From: Streptomyces olivaceoviridis
GTDB lineage: Bacteria > Actinomycetota > Actinomycetes > Streptomycetales > Streptomycetaceae
Reading direction: 5' to 3'
Length of the DNA stretch: 64,000 nucleotides
Assembly: GCF_014650115.1 (NCBI RefSeq)
Contig: NZ_BMUI01000007.1
Span: 248,001 to 312,000, forward strand
Under the pieces are notes generated by a model, which worked only from the letters and a program-made list of their open reading frames with translations, did not search any database and had not been told where the DNA came from. A program made the translations under genes and the position numbers. Positions 45,079 through 54,600 of this stretch are shown here, one piece after another. How positions within the stretch are numbered: the first letter of the stretch is position 1; each line of letters begins with the position of its first letter.

Positions 45079-46272
45079 ATGCGCATCATGCAGCCCCTGC
45101 CCCCGCACGGAAATCTCGTCGCCGAACTCAGGGAACTGAGACGTCGCGGCCTGCCCGGGTTGCGCCACTGCACCAGGGACGCCCTGCGCGAGACCGCCGT
45201 CGCGGCCGGCCTGTGCACCGGGCCGGACGACGAGCAGACCGGCATCGAGGAGCTGCTGGGCGCGGCGGTACGGCGGCTGGCCGGCGGGCGTCCGGTGCGG
45301 GACGACGACTCGTGCGATCCGCTGGCCCGGGCCGCCGCCCACTCCTTCGGGATCTTCGCCGCGCGGCGCGGGGTCCCCGGCACCGACCGGCGCAAGGCGG
45401 CGGCGGCCGTCTACGGCGTGACCACCGAGCGGTTCCGCAAGAGCCAGGAGCACGATGTCATCGCCGAACTCGCGGCGGCGGTCCTGGCCGTGGCCCGGGA
45501 GGCGGGGGTCGGCGAGGCACCCGGCCGGCAGGTCGTCGTGGTGGGCGAATCGGCGGCTCCGGCACCGGCCACTCCGCCGGGGCACGCGGCGCCACCCGCC
45601 GCCGGGCTGCCGCCCCGGCGCCCGGGTGCCCGGCCGGCCGCCGTCGCACCGGTGGCCCCGGCGGGCCGCGTCACCGTCCGGGTGTGCCCGATCGAGGAGG
45701 TGCGGGACGTGGACATCCTGGTCTCCTCCGAGAACACGTATCTGGAGATGTCCAAGACCTTCCGCCCCACGGTGTCCGGTGCGCTGCGCCGGGCCGCCGC
45801 CCTCCGGGACGCCTCGGGCGAGATCGTGGACGACGTGCTCTCCCGCGAACTGCGCGTGTGGCAGCGGACGCACGGCCGGGCGGGCATGCCCGTGCGGCCG
45901 GGCACGGTCGTCGCCACGTCGTCCGGCGCCCTGGCCGCCCACGGGGTACGGCGCATCCACCACGCGGCGATCGCCACCCCGGTCGGCGACGGCGACCGCT
46001 ATCACGTGTCCCCCGCCGTGCTCGCCGAGGCGGTGCGTACGTCCTTCGAACTGGCCCGCCACGAAGCCGAGTTCCTCTCCCTGCCGATGTCCTCGATCTG
46101 CTTCCCGCTGCTGGGCGCCGGCCGGGGCGGCCTGCCCGTGGAGACCGTGGCCCGCCGGCTGCTCGACGCGATCCGGACGGAGCTGCGCCGGGACCCGTCC
46201 TGGTCGGTGCTGCTGGTCACGCCGGAGGAGAGCCACGCCCGGCTGCTCACGGCCGCCAGCTCCGCTCCGTGA
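45079..46272 (+). CDS. Macrodomain protein with N-terminal helical domain
   Basis: A 397-aa protein. The N-terminal about 150 residues are helical with no recognised motif. A Pro/Ala-rich linker (about 155-200) leads to a macrodomain-like C-terminus: VDILVSSENTYLEMSK corresponds to the VDAIVNAAN strand, GTVVATSSGALAAHGVRRIHHAA to the central region, and CFPLLGAGRGGLPVE to the GxG-containing ligand loop. The Asn-Ala-Ala motif of active hydrolases is replaced by SEN, so it may bind ADP-ribose-like ligands without hydrolysis. ATG 45079 (or 45088) is divergent from the kinase. Its 3' end overlaps the converging radical SAM gene by 26 bp. Confidence 0.75.
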   Translation: MRIMQPLPPHGNLVAELRELRRRGLPGLRHCTRDALRETAVAAGLCTGPDDEQTGIEELLGAAVRRLAGGRPVRDDDSCDPLARAAAHSFGIFAARRGVPGTDRRKAAAAVYGVTTERFRKSQEHDVIAELAAAVLAVAREAGVGEAPGRQVVVVGESAAPAPATPPGHAAPPAAGLPPRRPGARPAAVAPVAPAGRVTVRVCPIEEVRDVDILVSSENTYLEMSKTFRPTVSGALRRAAALRDASGEIVDDVLSRELRVWQRTHGRAGMPVRPGTVVATSSGALAAHGVRRIHHAAIATPVGDGDRYHVSPAVLAEAVRTSFELARHEAEFLSLPMSSICFPLLGAGRGGLPVETVARRLLDAIRTELRRDPSWSVLLVTPEESHARLLTAASSAP

Positions 46273-46924
46273 GGGCCACCCCGCCCTGCCCCAGCCGCCG
46301 TTCCAGTTCCAGGAGTTCACCGCGCAGGGGGACACCGTAGAGCCGTAGCTCCCCGTCCCCGCCCGAGGTCACCTGGAGGCGCGGGCCCGGTGCCTCCCGG
46401 GCCAGGTACGGGCCGTAGCGGGCGGCGCCGAGCGGTGTCAGCGGGACGATCCGCTGGTTGGCCGAGCCGCGCCAGGCGAGCCGGGTGGGCTCCGCCACCC
46501 GGAACCGGCCGGTGATCACGGCGTCCGCGCCGTCGAGGGCGGCGCGCCGCTCCGGCGTCAGCTCCGCGGGCTCGTACCCCGTGTACACCAGCAGGTCGGC
46601 GGGACGGTGCCCGGCGCTCCCCTCGCGGCGCCGGGCACCGTCCCGCAGGCGTGCCGCACCGGCCAGCAGTTCGGCGAGCGCCGCCGCCTGCTGCAAGGGC
46701 TCGCCGCCGCTGACCGTGAGGCCGGCGGCCCCGTCGGCGAGGGCCCGCCGCCACAGCGCGAGCACCTCGGAGACGGTGGCGGGGGTGCCCGCGGCCGGGT
46801 CCCAGGTGTGCCGTGACATGCATCCGGCGCAGGCCAGGGAGCAGCCCTGGAACCAGACGCCGAGCCGTTTTCCGGGGCCCAGCGTTTCCAGTGGGTAGTG
46901 CGTCCCGTCGAGGCGCAATTCCAC
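46247..46924 (-). CDS. Small radical SAM activase-like protein (single 4Fe-4S cluster, NrdG/PflA-like)
   Basis: A 225-aa protein. Cys28, Cys32 and Cys35 in GCSLACAGC form CX3CX2C, and FQGC before it together with SGGEPL (a SAM-binding loop) are typical of glycyl-radical activases such as NrdG. No glycyl-radical enzyme is nearby, and the host is expected to be aerobic, so the target is unclear. The start is GTG at 46922-46924 with GGAGGAG upstream. It converges with the macrodomain gene. Confidence 0.85.
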   Translation of the reverse strand: MELRLDGTHYPLETLGPGKRLGVWFQGCSLACAGCMSRHTWDPAAGTPATVSEVLALWRRALADGAAGLTVSGGEPLQQAAALAELLAGAARLRDGARRREGSAGHRPADLLVYTGYEPAELTPERRAALDGADAVITGRFRVAEPTRLAWRGSANQRIVPLTPLGAARYGPYLAREAPGPRLQVTSGGDGELRLYGVPLRGELLELERRLGQGGVALTERSWRP

Positions 46925-47162
46925 GGCATCTCCTCCTCGCACCGGCTTGGAGTATCCAGTGCGCCGAGGGGCCCCCGCAATTGCCGGAAGGCCCCGATCC
47001 GGCTCTCCGCCGGGCGAGAACCGGTTGTTTTCCGGAGCACCGCAAAGAATGATCGGTTCCTCTCAAATCACGTGGCCCGCTGGGGGTTTTGCTCCGCTAC
47101 TCTCTCCCCATCGCGGCGCCTTCCCACCCGGACCGCCCGCGACGAATGGGGGCTCTTCGAAA
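46925..47162. promoter_or_regulatory. Divergent intergenic region
   Basis: A 238-bp region between the radical SAM gene and the rightward three-gene set. It contains A+T-richer islands around 47040-47075 and 47160. I see no clear palindrome or conserved element that can be assigned. Confidence 0.3.
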
Positions 47163-47849
47163 ATGATCAACAAAGCTCGAATAAATGTCCGGGTTCGACG
47201 GCTGAAAGCGGGGCGGCTCTCCTCGGCACGCGCCCGGTTCCACGGCCGCCGGGACGCGGCCGGGCTCCGGGAATTCCTGACGGACGCGGCGGCCGGCCGC
47301 ACACCGGCCGACGACGACGGCCTGCCGCCCTACATCCTGGGCCTGCGGGCCCAGGTGCGGCGCGGCACCGCACGGCTGCGCTCCCGCACCCTCACGGCGC
47401 ACCGCGCGCTGCACATCCGCATCCAGGCCGAGTCGGTGCGGGTCGTGACCCAGTACACCGTGCGCGGGGAACCGGCGCCCGCCGCGCTCGCCCGGTTCGG
47501 GCAGATGGTCGGTCAGTGGCGCTCCGCCGCCTCCGTCTGCCGCCAGCAGGCCCAGCAACTCGCCGACGAGGCGAACCAGTTGATCGCCTGCTACTGGGAC
47601 GGCGCCTGGACCCGCAGCCACCGCGACGGCCATGTCAGCGGGCCACGGCCCACGGGCTGGCTGCCCGGGGAGATCACCCTGGACCGCACCTGGGCCCACC
47701 TGGACGACGGTCTGCTCAACGACCGCTGGTACGCCCCGGACCACGCCGGACGCGACACCGATCCGTCGGCCGTCGCGCAGGCGCTGCACATCCTGGACCA
47801 CCAGGCGGCGCGCGGCGGCGACGCCACGAGCGGGGTCCGCGGCCGATGA
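47163..47849 (+). CDS. Protein of unknown function
   Basis: A 228-aa protein, basic in its first third, mostly helical in the middle (VRRGTARLRSRTLTAHRAL, QAQQLADEANQLIACYW). The C-terminal third has a Trp/Asp-rich segment (TWAHLDDGLLNDRWYAP). No signal peptide, membrane helix or catalytic motif is visible. The stop overlaps a possible ATG of the next gene by 4 bp. It belongs by position to the kinase/AAA/macro locus. The start ATG at 47163 has only a weak GGGGG site upstream. Confidence 0.65.
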   Translation: MINKARINVRVRRLKAGRLSSARARFHGRRDAAGLREFLTDAAAGRTPADDDGLPPYILGLRAQVRRGTARLRSRTLTAHRALHIRIQAESVRVVTQYTVRGEPAPAALARFGQMVGQWRSAASVCRQQAQQLADEANQLIACYWDGAWTRSHRDGHVSGPRPTGWLPGEITLDRTWAHLDDGLLNDRWYAPDHAGRDTDPSAVAQALHILDHQAARGGDATSGVRGR

Positions 47850-47914
47850 CCGTCCGTCTTCCGCTCCCCGTCCGCTCCCCGTCCCCCGCTCCCAGGAAGG
47901 CCAAGGAAGTGATC

Positions 47915-48679
47915 GTGCGTCACTCGGCCCGGACCGCTCACCGGTCCCCCGTCCGCGCCGCCGCCCGGCTCGCCGTCGTCGTCCCGCTGGTCTGCGCGCT
48001 CTCCGCCCTCGTCTCCTGCACCAAGCAGGAGGAAGCCCTCACCACTCCGTGCGGGGTGGTCGTCGACGGCTCGGGGTCGGCCGCCGCCGTCAAGCAGGGA
48101 TTCGACTCGGAGGCCAAACTCAAGGACAGCCTCGTCGAGTTCCTCACCGACCAGAAGTGCGGCACCGTGGACTTCGCGCCCATCACCCGGTCCTCGCGCA
48201 GTTCCTCCTGCCGGCAGGGCCAGGTGGACCTCGACCCGCCGCACGACGCGAACACCGACCAGAAGGTGCAGCGGGCCGACGCCCAGCGGAACGCCGCCGT
48301 CGCGGCGCTCGCGGAGCTCAAGTGCGCCCGCTCGCAGAACGGTTCGGACGTGTGGGGGGCGCTGGCCCGCATCGGGGAGGCCGTACCCGGCGACGGCGAG
48401 GCGCCGAAGCTGCTCGTCGTGAGCGACTTCGCCCAGGCCGACCCGGAGTTCTCCCTGTCCCGCCACGACCTCAGCACCAAGGCCCGGCGGGCGAAGGTCA
48501 TCGACTCGCTCGTCAAGGCGCGGGGTCTGCCCGGCATCGAGGGCATGGACGTCTTCCCGGTCGGGCTCGGCATGCAGTACTCGGCGAAACCCAGCGAGGC
48601 CGACGACTTCGAGTCCTTCTGGGTGGAAGCGCTCGAAGGGAGGGCCAAGGCACATGTCGACACCCAGTACAAGCGCTGA
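47915..48679 (+). CDS. vWA-like lipoprotein
   Basis: A 254-aa lipoprotein. The signal peptide ends in lipobox LVSC with Cys35 lipidated. The mature protein begins with CGVVVDGSGS, whose DGSGS resembles the DxSxS metal-binding motif of von Willebrand A domains, and a later LLVVSDFAQAD strand resembles the second metal-site strand. Several cysteine pairs are present. GTG 47915 is chosen (AGGAAG about 6 bp upstream); GTG 47909 and ATG 47846 are in-frame alternatives. Its end overlaps the next gene by 26 bp. It may be a surface sensor for the locus. Confidence 0.75.
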   Translation: MRHSARTAHRSPVRAAARLAVVVPLVCALSALVSCTKQEEALTTPCGVVVDGSGSAAAVKQGFDSEAKLKDSLVEFLTDQKCGTVDFAPITRSSRSSSCRQGQVDLDPPHDANTDQKVQRADAQRNAAVAALAELKCARSQNGSDVWGALARIGEAVPGDGEAPKLLVVSDFAQADPEFSLSRHDLSTKARRAKVIDSLVKARGLPGIEGMDVFPVGLGMQYSAKPSEADDFESFWVEALEGRAKAHVDTQYKR

Positions 48680-50249
48680 CACACCCGAGCCGCGCCGCCG
48701 GCGGCTCACCCGCTCTGTGCCGTTCCCGGGACGGAGCACACAGCAGACCACCCGGCCCCGGCCCGGCCCCGCACCCGGCGGGCTCGCCGGGCGGCGGCCC
48801 CTGGTCCTCGACGACAAGGCCGAGAGCGGCCTGCTCGGCACCGCCCGCAAGCGCGGCCGGCAGGCCGGCCGGAAACGGACGCTGGACCCGTGGGTGCTCA
48901 ACAGCGGCGACCGGTTGCCGTACTTCGCTGAACTGGCCTCCGTACGGGAGGCCGTGATCCACCGGATCGAGGAGGACCTGCGCCTGTGGGAGGAGGCGGC
49001 GCGGCTCCAGGACGCCCGGGCGGCCACCGCCGTGACCGCGGGCGAGGAGGAGACCCGGCTCCTGGACGAGCGGCTGGGGGAGGCCGACCGGGACATCGAG
49101 GCGGCCCGCGGCCAGCTCGACCTCCTCGCCCTCCGGTCCTCGCGCTGGCTCCGCTTCCGGGACCGGCTGCGCGAACGCGTCGAGGAACGCTGGCTGCGCG
49201 CCCGTTTCCCGGACCCCGCCGGGCCCCCGGCCGCCCGCGCCACGGACCCGGACGCGCCCGCGGACGAGCCGGGGCCGGCGACCGGCAAGGACGAGAGCGC
49301 GGAGCCGGGAGACGAGTGGCAGTCGGTGTCCACGGCGGGCGCCGCCGCGGACGACCTCTCGCCCGCCGCGCTGCGCGAGGAGTTCCGCGCCGCACGGCGG
49401 GAGGCCGGCATCGGGTCGGGCGAGGGCTGGGAGGGACTCCAGACCCGCCCCGGCCTGCCCCGGTGGCTGACCCTGGCCCTGCTGGTCGTCATCATGGCCG
49501 TCGAAGTGCCGGTCTACTGGGTCGCCTACCAGCCCTTCCACGGGGTCGGCAGCACCGGCGGGGACGCGCTCTCCGGCACGCTCGCGGTCTCCTCCGCCGT
49601 CATCATGCTGATCCTGCCGCACCTGGCGGGGCACATGCTGCGGTGGCGCTCGGCCACCGGATCGCCGCGCGGCGGATGGCTGCCCGCCCTGTCGCTGCTC
49701 GGCGTGTGGGGCGGGCTGACCTGGGTGCTCGGCACGCTGCGCGCCAAGTTCGTGATGCAGCACGACGCTCCGGCGCCCGCCGGCAAGGACACCTCGGGCT
49801 TCCGCGGGCTCGGCGGCTCGTCCGCCGACACCTCGACCCTGGTGGACCGGCTGCACCTGTCGACCCAGACGGTGACCTGGCTGTTCTGCGCGCTGCTGCT
49901 GCTCTCCGGCGGGGTCGGCTTCCTGCTCGGCCTGTTCCGGGAGCACCCGTTCCTGGACGCCTACCGCACGGCGGTCGAACGGCGTGCGGAGCTCCAGGGG
50001 CGGCGCGAGCGGAGCGCCGCCGCCACCGAGCGGGCCAGGGCCGCGCAGCAGACGGCCGAGGACCGGCAGGGACAGCGCAGGGAGGCCGCCGACGAGCGGA
50101 TCGCCGCCGCCCGCCAGCTGTACGAGGCCGCCGCCCACGAGTACCTCGACGGGGTGATGACGGCCTCCAAGGACCCCGCCGTCACCGAGTCGGCGATGCG
50201 CCTGTCCCGGAACTGGCCGCTGCTGCCGGCACCGCCGCGGGACCGGTGA
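48654..50249 (+). CDS. Four-helix membrane protein with coiled-coil domains
   Basis: A 531-aa protein. A Pro/Arg-rich tail (1-50) precedes a helical, probably coiled-coil region (about 90-200), a disordered acidic linker, and four hydrophobic helices (WLTLALLVVIMAVEVPVYW near 275, then about 310, 345 and 410). A second amphipathic Arg/Glu/Ala helix forms the C-terminal 100 residues. Function is unknown; the layout suggests an inner-membrane scaffold. The ATG is at 48654, overlapping the lipoprotein gene by 26 bp. Both ends would be cytoplasmic if four helices are right. Confidence 0.75.
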   Translation: MSTPSTSADTPEPRRRRLTRSVPFPGRSTQQTTRPRPGPAPGGLAGRRPLVLDDKAESGLLGTARKRGRQAGRKRTLDPWVLNSGDRLPYFAELASVREAVIHRIEEDLRLWEEAARLQDARAATAVTAGEEETRLLDERLGEADRDIEAARGQLDLLALRSSRWLRFRDRLRERVEERWLRARFPDPAGPPAARATDPDAPADEPGPATGKDESAEPGDEWQSVSTAGAAADDLSPAALREEFRAARREAGIGSGEGWEGLQTRPGLPRWLTLALLVVIMAVEVPVYWVAYQPFHGVGSTGGDALSGTLAVSSAVIMLILPHLAGHMLRWRSATGSPRGGWLPALSLLGVWGGLTWVLGTLRAKFVMQHDAPAPAGKDTSGFRGLGGSSADTSTLVDRLHLSTQTVTWLFCALLLLSGGVGFLLGLFREHPFLDAYRTAVERRAELQGRRERSAAATERARAAQQTAEDRQGQRREAADERIAAARQLYEAAAHEYLDGVMTASKDPAVTESAMRLSRNWPLLPAPPRDR

Positions 50250-50283
50250 GGGACGGCCGGCGTCCCCGGAACACCGGACCGGT

Positions 50284-50317
50284 ACCGCCCCGGCCCCCGC
50301 GAGGGGACCGGGGCGGT
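50284..50317. terminator. Bidirectional hairpin between converging operons
   Basis: ACCGCCCCGG and CCGGGGCGGT arms with an inner CCCC/GGGG extension form a strong stem without a T-tract, between the membrane protein gene and the RES gene. Confidence 0.6.
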
Positions 50318-50333
50318 CGCGCGTCCCCGGTGC

Positions 50334-50984
50334 TCAGTCCTCCGTGGCGGAGACGACGGCGTGCAGCGGCGCCAGCAGCCGGTTGACCCTGCGCACGTCG
50401 TCCGTCGACGCCAGCCGCAGGCACTCCCGCGGGCGGGGGTCGAGGGGCGGGTCCGGGCAGCGGTCCTGGAACAGCTGGAGCGCGGGGCGCGGCCGGCAGC
50501 GCTTGGACGTCCACCACAGGCCCTGGACGTCGTCGCAGCGTTCGCGGATCACCCGCACCCAGTACCGGGTCCCGGCGTACTCCTCGGTGTCGATCAGCCA
50601 GTCGTCCTGCCAGACGGCGGCCAGGCCCTCGGCGGTCGTGAGGTCCACCAGGGAGAGGTCCGCCGTGGTGCGGACCGCCGAGAGGACGTACCGGGAGGCC
50701 TGCGCCCAGGGGATCTGGCGCACCCCGTCGTCGCCGAACTCGACGGATCTGAGCAGGACTTCGGACAGGGCGGTGACCGGATCGAGGGCCGCGTAGAGGT
50801 AGGGGTAGGGGTCCTTGTCGGTGGGGTCGAAGCGGCTGCCCTTGAAGAACTCGTGGGCGACGTTCGGGTTGAACTCGCCGGCCCCGAACCGCTCCTCGTG
50901 GCACCGCCACAGCACCGTGCCCGCCGTCAGGGTGTGACGCAGCGGCTTCATCGGCACGCCCTCGGGCGGAAGCTGACCCGCCAT
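50334..50984 (-). CDS. RES-domain protein (NAD+ phosphorylase toxin-like)
   Basis: A 216-aa protein with a RES fold: LWRCHEERFGAGEFNP near the start, GSRFDP (the GGRWN equivalent), YLYAALDPVTALSEVLLR (the tyrosine/glutamate strand-helix), and a C-terminal RRVNRLLAPLH that matches the NxLINPxHP end of RES toxins. RES toxins such as MbcT split NAD+ with phosphate, which is toxic. It lies directly after an antitoxin-like gene, with which its ATG overlaps by one base (TGATG). Some RES positions are changed, so activity needs testing. Confidence 0.82.
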   Translation of the reverse strand: MAGQLPPEGVPMKPLRHTLTAGTVLWRCHEERFGAGEFNPNVAHEFFKGSRFDPTDKDPYPYLYAALDPVTALSEVLLRSVEFGDDGVRQIPWAQASRYVLSAVRTTADLSLVDLTTAEGLAAVWQDDWLIDTEEYAGTRYWVRVIRERCDDVQGLWWTSKRCRPRPALQLFQDRCPDPPLDPRPRECLRLASTDDVRRVNRLLAPLHAVVSATED

Positions 50985-51661
50985 CAGTACGCTCCCACGA
51001 GCTCGGCGGCGGCGCGTTCCAGCGCGTCGTCCGGCAGGATGCCGAGCAGTTCCGCCGGGACGCCGCCCAGCCACCGGTTGCCGCCCAGCCACCAGTCGGC
51101 GGCTCCCCAGGGGTCGCGGTCCGCGCGGAGCAGTACGTTGATCCGGCGGACGACCGGCAGCGGTTCGGCGGTGCCGGGCCTGAACTGGAAGCGGGGGTAG
51201 CGGATGCCGCGGTCCGGGTCGCGGAGCCGGATCAGTTCGGCGGGCCGGTCCGAGGCCCCGGACGGGGTGGGGGTCAGGGCCGCGTGCTCGGCCTCGGTCA
51301 GCGCGGGGGCGTCGAGGAGCCGCCGACGGGCCGACCGCAGCAGTTCGGCGGGGTCGGGCGGTGGGGTGCCGAGGACGTCGATCACCGCGTCGATCGTGGT
51401 GAGACTGGGCAGTTCGCGGGTGCCGGCGGCGTAGCGGTGGCCGCCGAGCGCCTGGGCCACGGGGTGGTCGGGCGGCAGCGCGGACAGGGTGCGCTTCAGC
51501 CGGCGCACGGTGCGGGCGACGGCCGCGGGATTGCCGGCGGCGGTCTCCTCACGCATCTCCCGCAGGGCGTCGGACACCTGTCCGAGGTCGTCGTCACTCA
51601 ACTCCGTGACGACGGTGGTCCAGTGGCTCTCCAGGAGCCCGAGCAGCTCCTCCGACGTCAT
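50984..51661 (-). CDS. MbcA/ParS/Xre-type antitoxin-like protein with toxin-binding C-terminus
   Basis: A 225-aa protein. The C-terminal about 70 residues follow the pattern of the toxin-binding MbcA/ParS/Xre C-terminal domain: YPRFQFRPG, then INVLLRADRDPWGAADWWLGGN, then WLGGVPAELL and a final helix. The N-terminal about 130 residues are helical but show no clear Xre helix-turn-helix, so DNA binding may be absent or different. It lies directly upstream of the RES gene and overlaps the CHAT gene by 4 bp (ATGA), which makes a coupled three-gene operon. The role as antitoxin is inferred from domain and context. Confidence 0.75.
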   Translation of the reverse strand: MTSEELLGLLESHWTTVVTELSDDDLGQVSDALREMREETAAGNPAAVARTVRRLKRTLSALPPDHPVAQALGGHRYAAGTRELPSLTTIDAVIDVLGTPPPDPAELLRSARRRLLDAPALTEAEHAALTPTPSGASDRPAELIRLRDPDRGIRYPRFQFRPGTAEPLPVVRRINVLLRADRDPWGAADWWLGGNRWLGGVPAELLGILPDDALERAAAELVGAY

Positions 51662-54600
51662 ACGCGCTCTCCTTCCCGCCGCCGGGCGGGAGCCGCCGGT
51701 GCCGGGTTGCCGTGGTGGACGAAGGCCGCCCAGGTGTCGGGCCGGTCGCGGAAGTCCTCCGCGAGCCGCCAGGAGGCCGAGAGGCCGTGCAGCGCCGGGA
51801 CGGGCGGGCGCTCGCCGGGCGGGGTGAGCATCCAGCGCTGGGCGGCGCGCAGCGCGTCCGGCGGGGCCAGGCCCCGGGCGAGCGCGTCGTGCAGGACGAG
51901 CATGAGCAGTTCGGACCGCATGTCGTCGACCTTCCAGCGGGAGCCGATGGCGTCGGCGGCCAGCCGGTGCACCAGGACCGAGGTCACGGTCAGGGCCTCG
52001 TCGTGATCACGGGTGGTGAGGTCGGTCTCGCAGCCGCCGCACACGACGAGGGGGCCGGCCGCGCGGAAGGCGTCGCCTTCGGCGGGCGTCTCCAGCAGGG
52101 TGCTGAGCGTGAGCTCCCCGCCGCCGGAGGACTCGCCGGCCTCGCTCGATGCCGCCAGGTGCAGGGCCGAGCGGGTGGGGTCCGGCCCGGCGAGCCCGTG
52201 ACAGGCCAGGTGCACCAGGGAGGCGGGGGCGGTGGCCCGGCCGCCGAGCAGGGCCAGGACGGTCTCCGGGGTGGCGGGGTTGCCGTCGGGATGGTGGACC
52301 AGGGCGCCGGGATAGTGCACGCCGGCGAGGGTCTCGATCTCCTCCTCGGCCCACTCCAGATCGTCCACCGCGTGGAACACCAGGGCCGGCCGCTCACCGA
52401 GCGCCATCCGCCGACGGGCCGCGGCCCGCAGGAACTCCCGCCCGGAGGCGGCGTACGTGAGCACACCGACCTCGCAGACCCGCACCCCCCGCGCCACGCC
52501 GGGCACCTCCAGAACACCCGCCTGCCAGGGCACGACGCCCAGCTCCCCGCAGGGGACGATGACGAGCCTTACGGCCGGGGGCGGGGCGGGGTGGGGGTGG
52601 GCGGGGTCGAAGGCGCCGGGAGCGACGGCGTTCGGCGGGGCGTCGGCCGTTCGGGAACCGGCGCCATCGGCCGCCACCGCGGTCAGCCCCGCCTCCGCCA
52701 GGGCGCGGTCCCACAGTGCCAGGTGGTCCAGGGCGGGGCCGAGTACGCCGCCGGCCCAGGCGCACAGGTCGTCCAGGGCCCGCAGCCAGCGGCGTTCGGC
52801 GCGCTCCGTCTCCCGCGGGTTGGCGGTGTCCTCGTCGGCGGCCTCCAGACGCTGGCGGTCGGCGCCGGCCGCCAGGTACCGCGCGACCGGGCCGCGGCCG
52901 GCCGGGGTGAGACCCGGGAGAGGCAGCGCGGTGACGGGGCCGTCGGCGGGGACGACCAGGACCGCCCCGTCGGAATCGTCCAGGCCGGGCACGAGGTACA
53001 GCAGCGCGTCCGCCCCCGTGGCCCGCAGCCCGGCGCGCAGGTCGTTCACGGAGGCGACCACCGGCTCCATGTCGGCCCCGCCCCGCCCCCGCAGCAACTC
53101 CAGCGAGCGGCGCCGCAGGTCACCGGGCAGCCCGGGAACACCCGAGCCCACGGCGGCGAGCACCTCCAACGGCGAACGCCCCCGCGCCTCACCGGGGGCG
53201 TCCGGCCCCCCGCCGGCATCCATCCCCAGCGAGGACCGCCCGCGCACGTCACCGACGGCAACCGGGCCACCGTCGGCAGGCACCGTCAGCGAAGAGCGAC
53301 CCCGCGCGTCACCGGCAGCAGCCGAACCCCCGTCGGCGGACACCGCCGCCGAGGAGCGCCCACGGGACTCGCCGAGGGCACCCGGACCCCCATCGGCAAC
53401 CACCCCCAGCGAGGCGCTCCCCCGGGACTCACCGTCGGCGCCCTCACCCGCCTCAGCGAACGTCTCCACGACGGAACGCCCCCGCACCGCGCCGCCGGCC
53501 CCCGCACCGACCTCGGCCGAGAGTTCCAGCAGGGAACGGTCGTCGTCGGTCCGCTCCCAGGAGGGCTCGGCCGCGGCCTCGCGCCAGCGGTCGGCCAGTT
53601 CCGTTTCGCCGAGGGCCGCCAGCCGGTCGGCTACGCCCGCCGAGACGGCCGCCGCGCCGAGCACCAGGGAGCGGCCCGCCTCCAGGCACGCGATGGCCTC
53701 CTCGGTGAGTCCGGCCCGCAGCGCCCAGAAGGCCGCTCGGCGGCCCCGCTCGGCCGCGGCGCGCGCGATCCGCAGGCCACGGCCGACGCCCTGCTGGAGC
53801 AGAACGTCGTCGGCGGACAGCCGCAGTGACCGGCGGGCGAGACCGACGGCTGCTCGCAGATCACCGTCGACACCGGATACTCCCGCTGGAACAGCAGGGT
53901 CGGCACCGGACCCACCCGCCCGCAGACCACCGTCAGCGCCAGGCGCCCCCGCCGGAGGGGCCTCGTCGGCACCGTCCCCTCGCGTCCCCGGCCCACCGTC
54001 AGCACCAGCCACCCCCGCCCCCAGGCCACCGTCGGGGCCGTCCCCGTTCGCCCGCAGGCCCGCCCGCTTCGCGTGCAGTGCCGCCAAGTCCCAGGTGAGG
54101 CCCGCGCCGCCCGGGCCGCCGTCGGGGAATTCCGTCAGCGCCTGGGTCAGTTCGTCGATCGCCTCGTCCAGTGCGCCGGTGTCCCCGGTGAGGAGGTGAA
54201 GGGTGTCCAGGGCGAGCGCGATGCCGCCACGGGCACGGGGCCGGAAGTCGGAGGTGAAACCGGTGGCGTCCAGGGCGGCCCGAGCGCGCTGGACGCCCTC
54301 GGCGATGCGGCCCGGGTCCGACTCGGCGATCGCCGTCAGGGTGATCAGCGGGGCCCAGGTGATGTCGAGGAGGCTGCGCAGGACGGGCATGTCCACGGAT
54401 GTCTCCACAGCGCGCTGGAGGTGGTGCACGGCCGCGCGCAGATGTGCGGTGCGGTCCTCCGCGGACGGCCCGAGCACGACGCGGCTGAGGTAGGCCATGC
54501 CGAGGACGAAGCCGGTCAGCGCGCCGGTCCATTCCTCGGCACCGTCGTAGGTCTCGTCCAGTTCCAGTTCGCACAGCTCGTCGATGACGTCCTCGACCTC

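Noticed and set aside
46247..46924. Anaerobic ribonucleotide reductase activating protein as a firm assignment
   Set aside because: The motifs fit the superfamily, but no partner enzyme is present, so only an activase-like call is supported.
51712..53829. Long open frame antisense to the CHAT gene
   Set aside because: Gly/Arg/Gln-rich translation mirrors the repeat structure of the CHAT gene; no recognisable domain.
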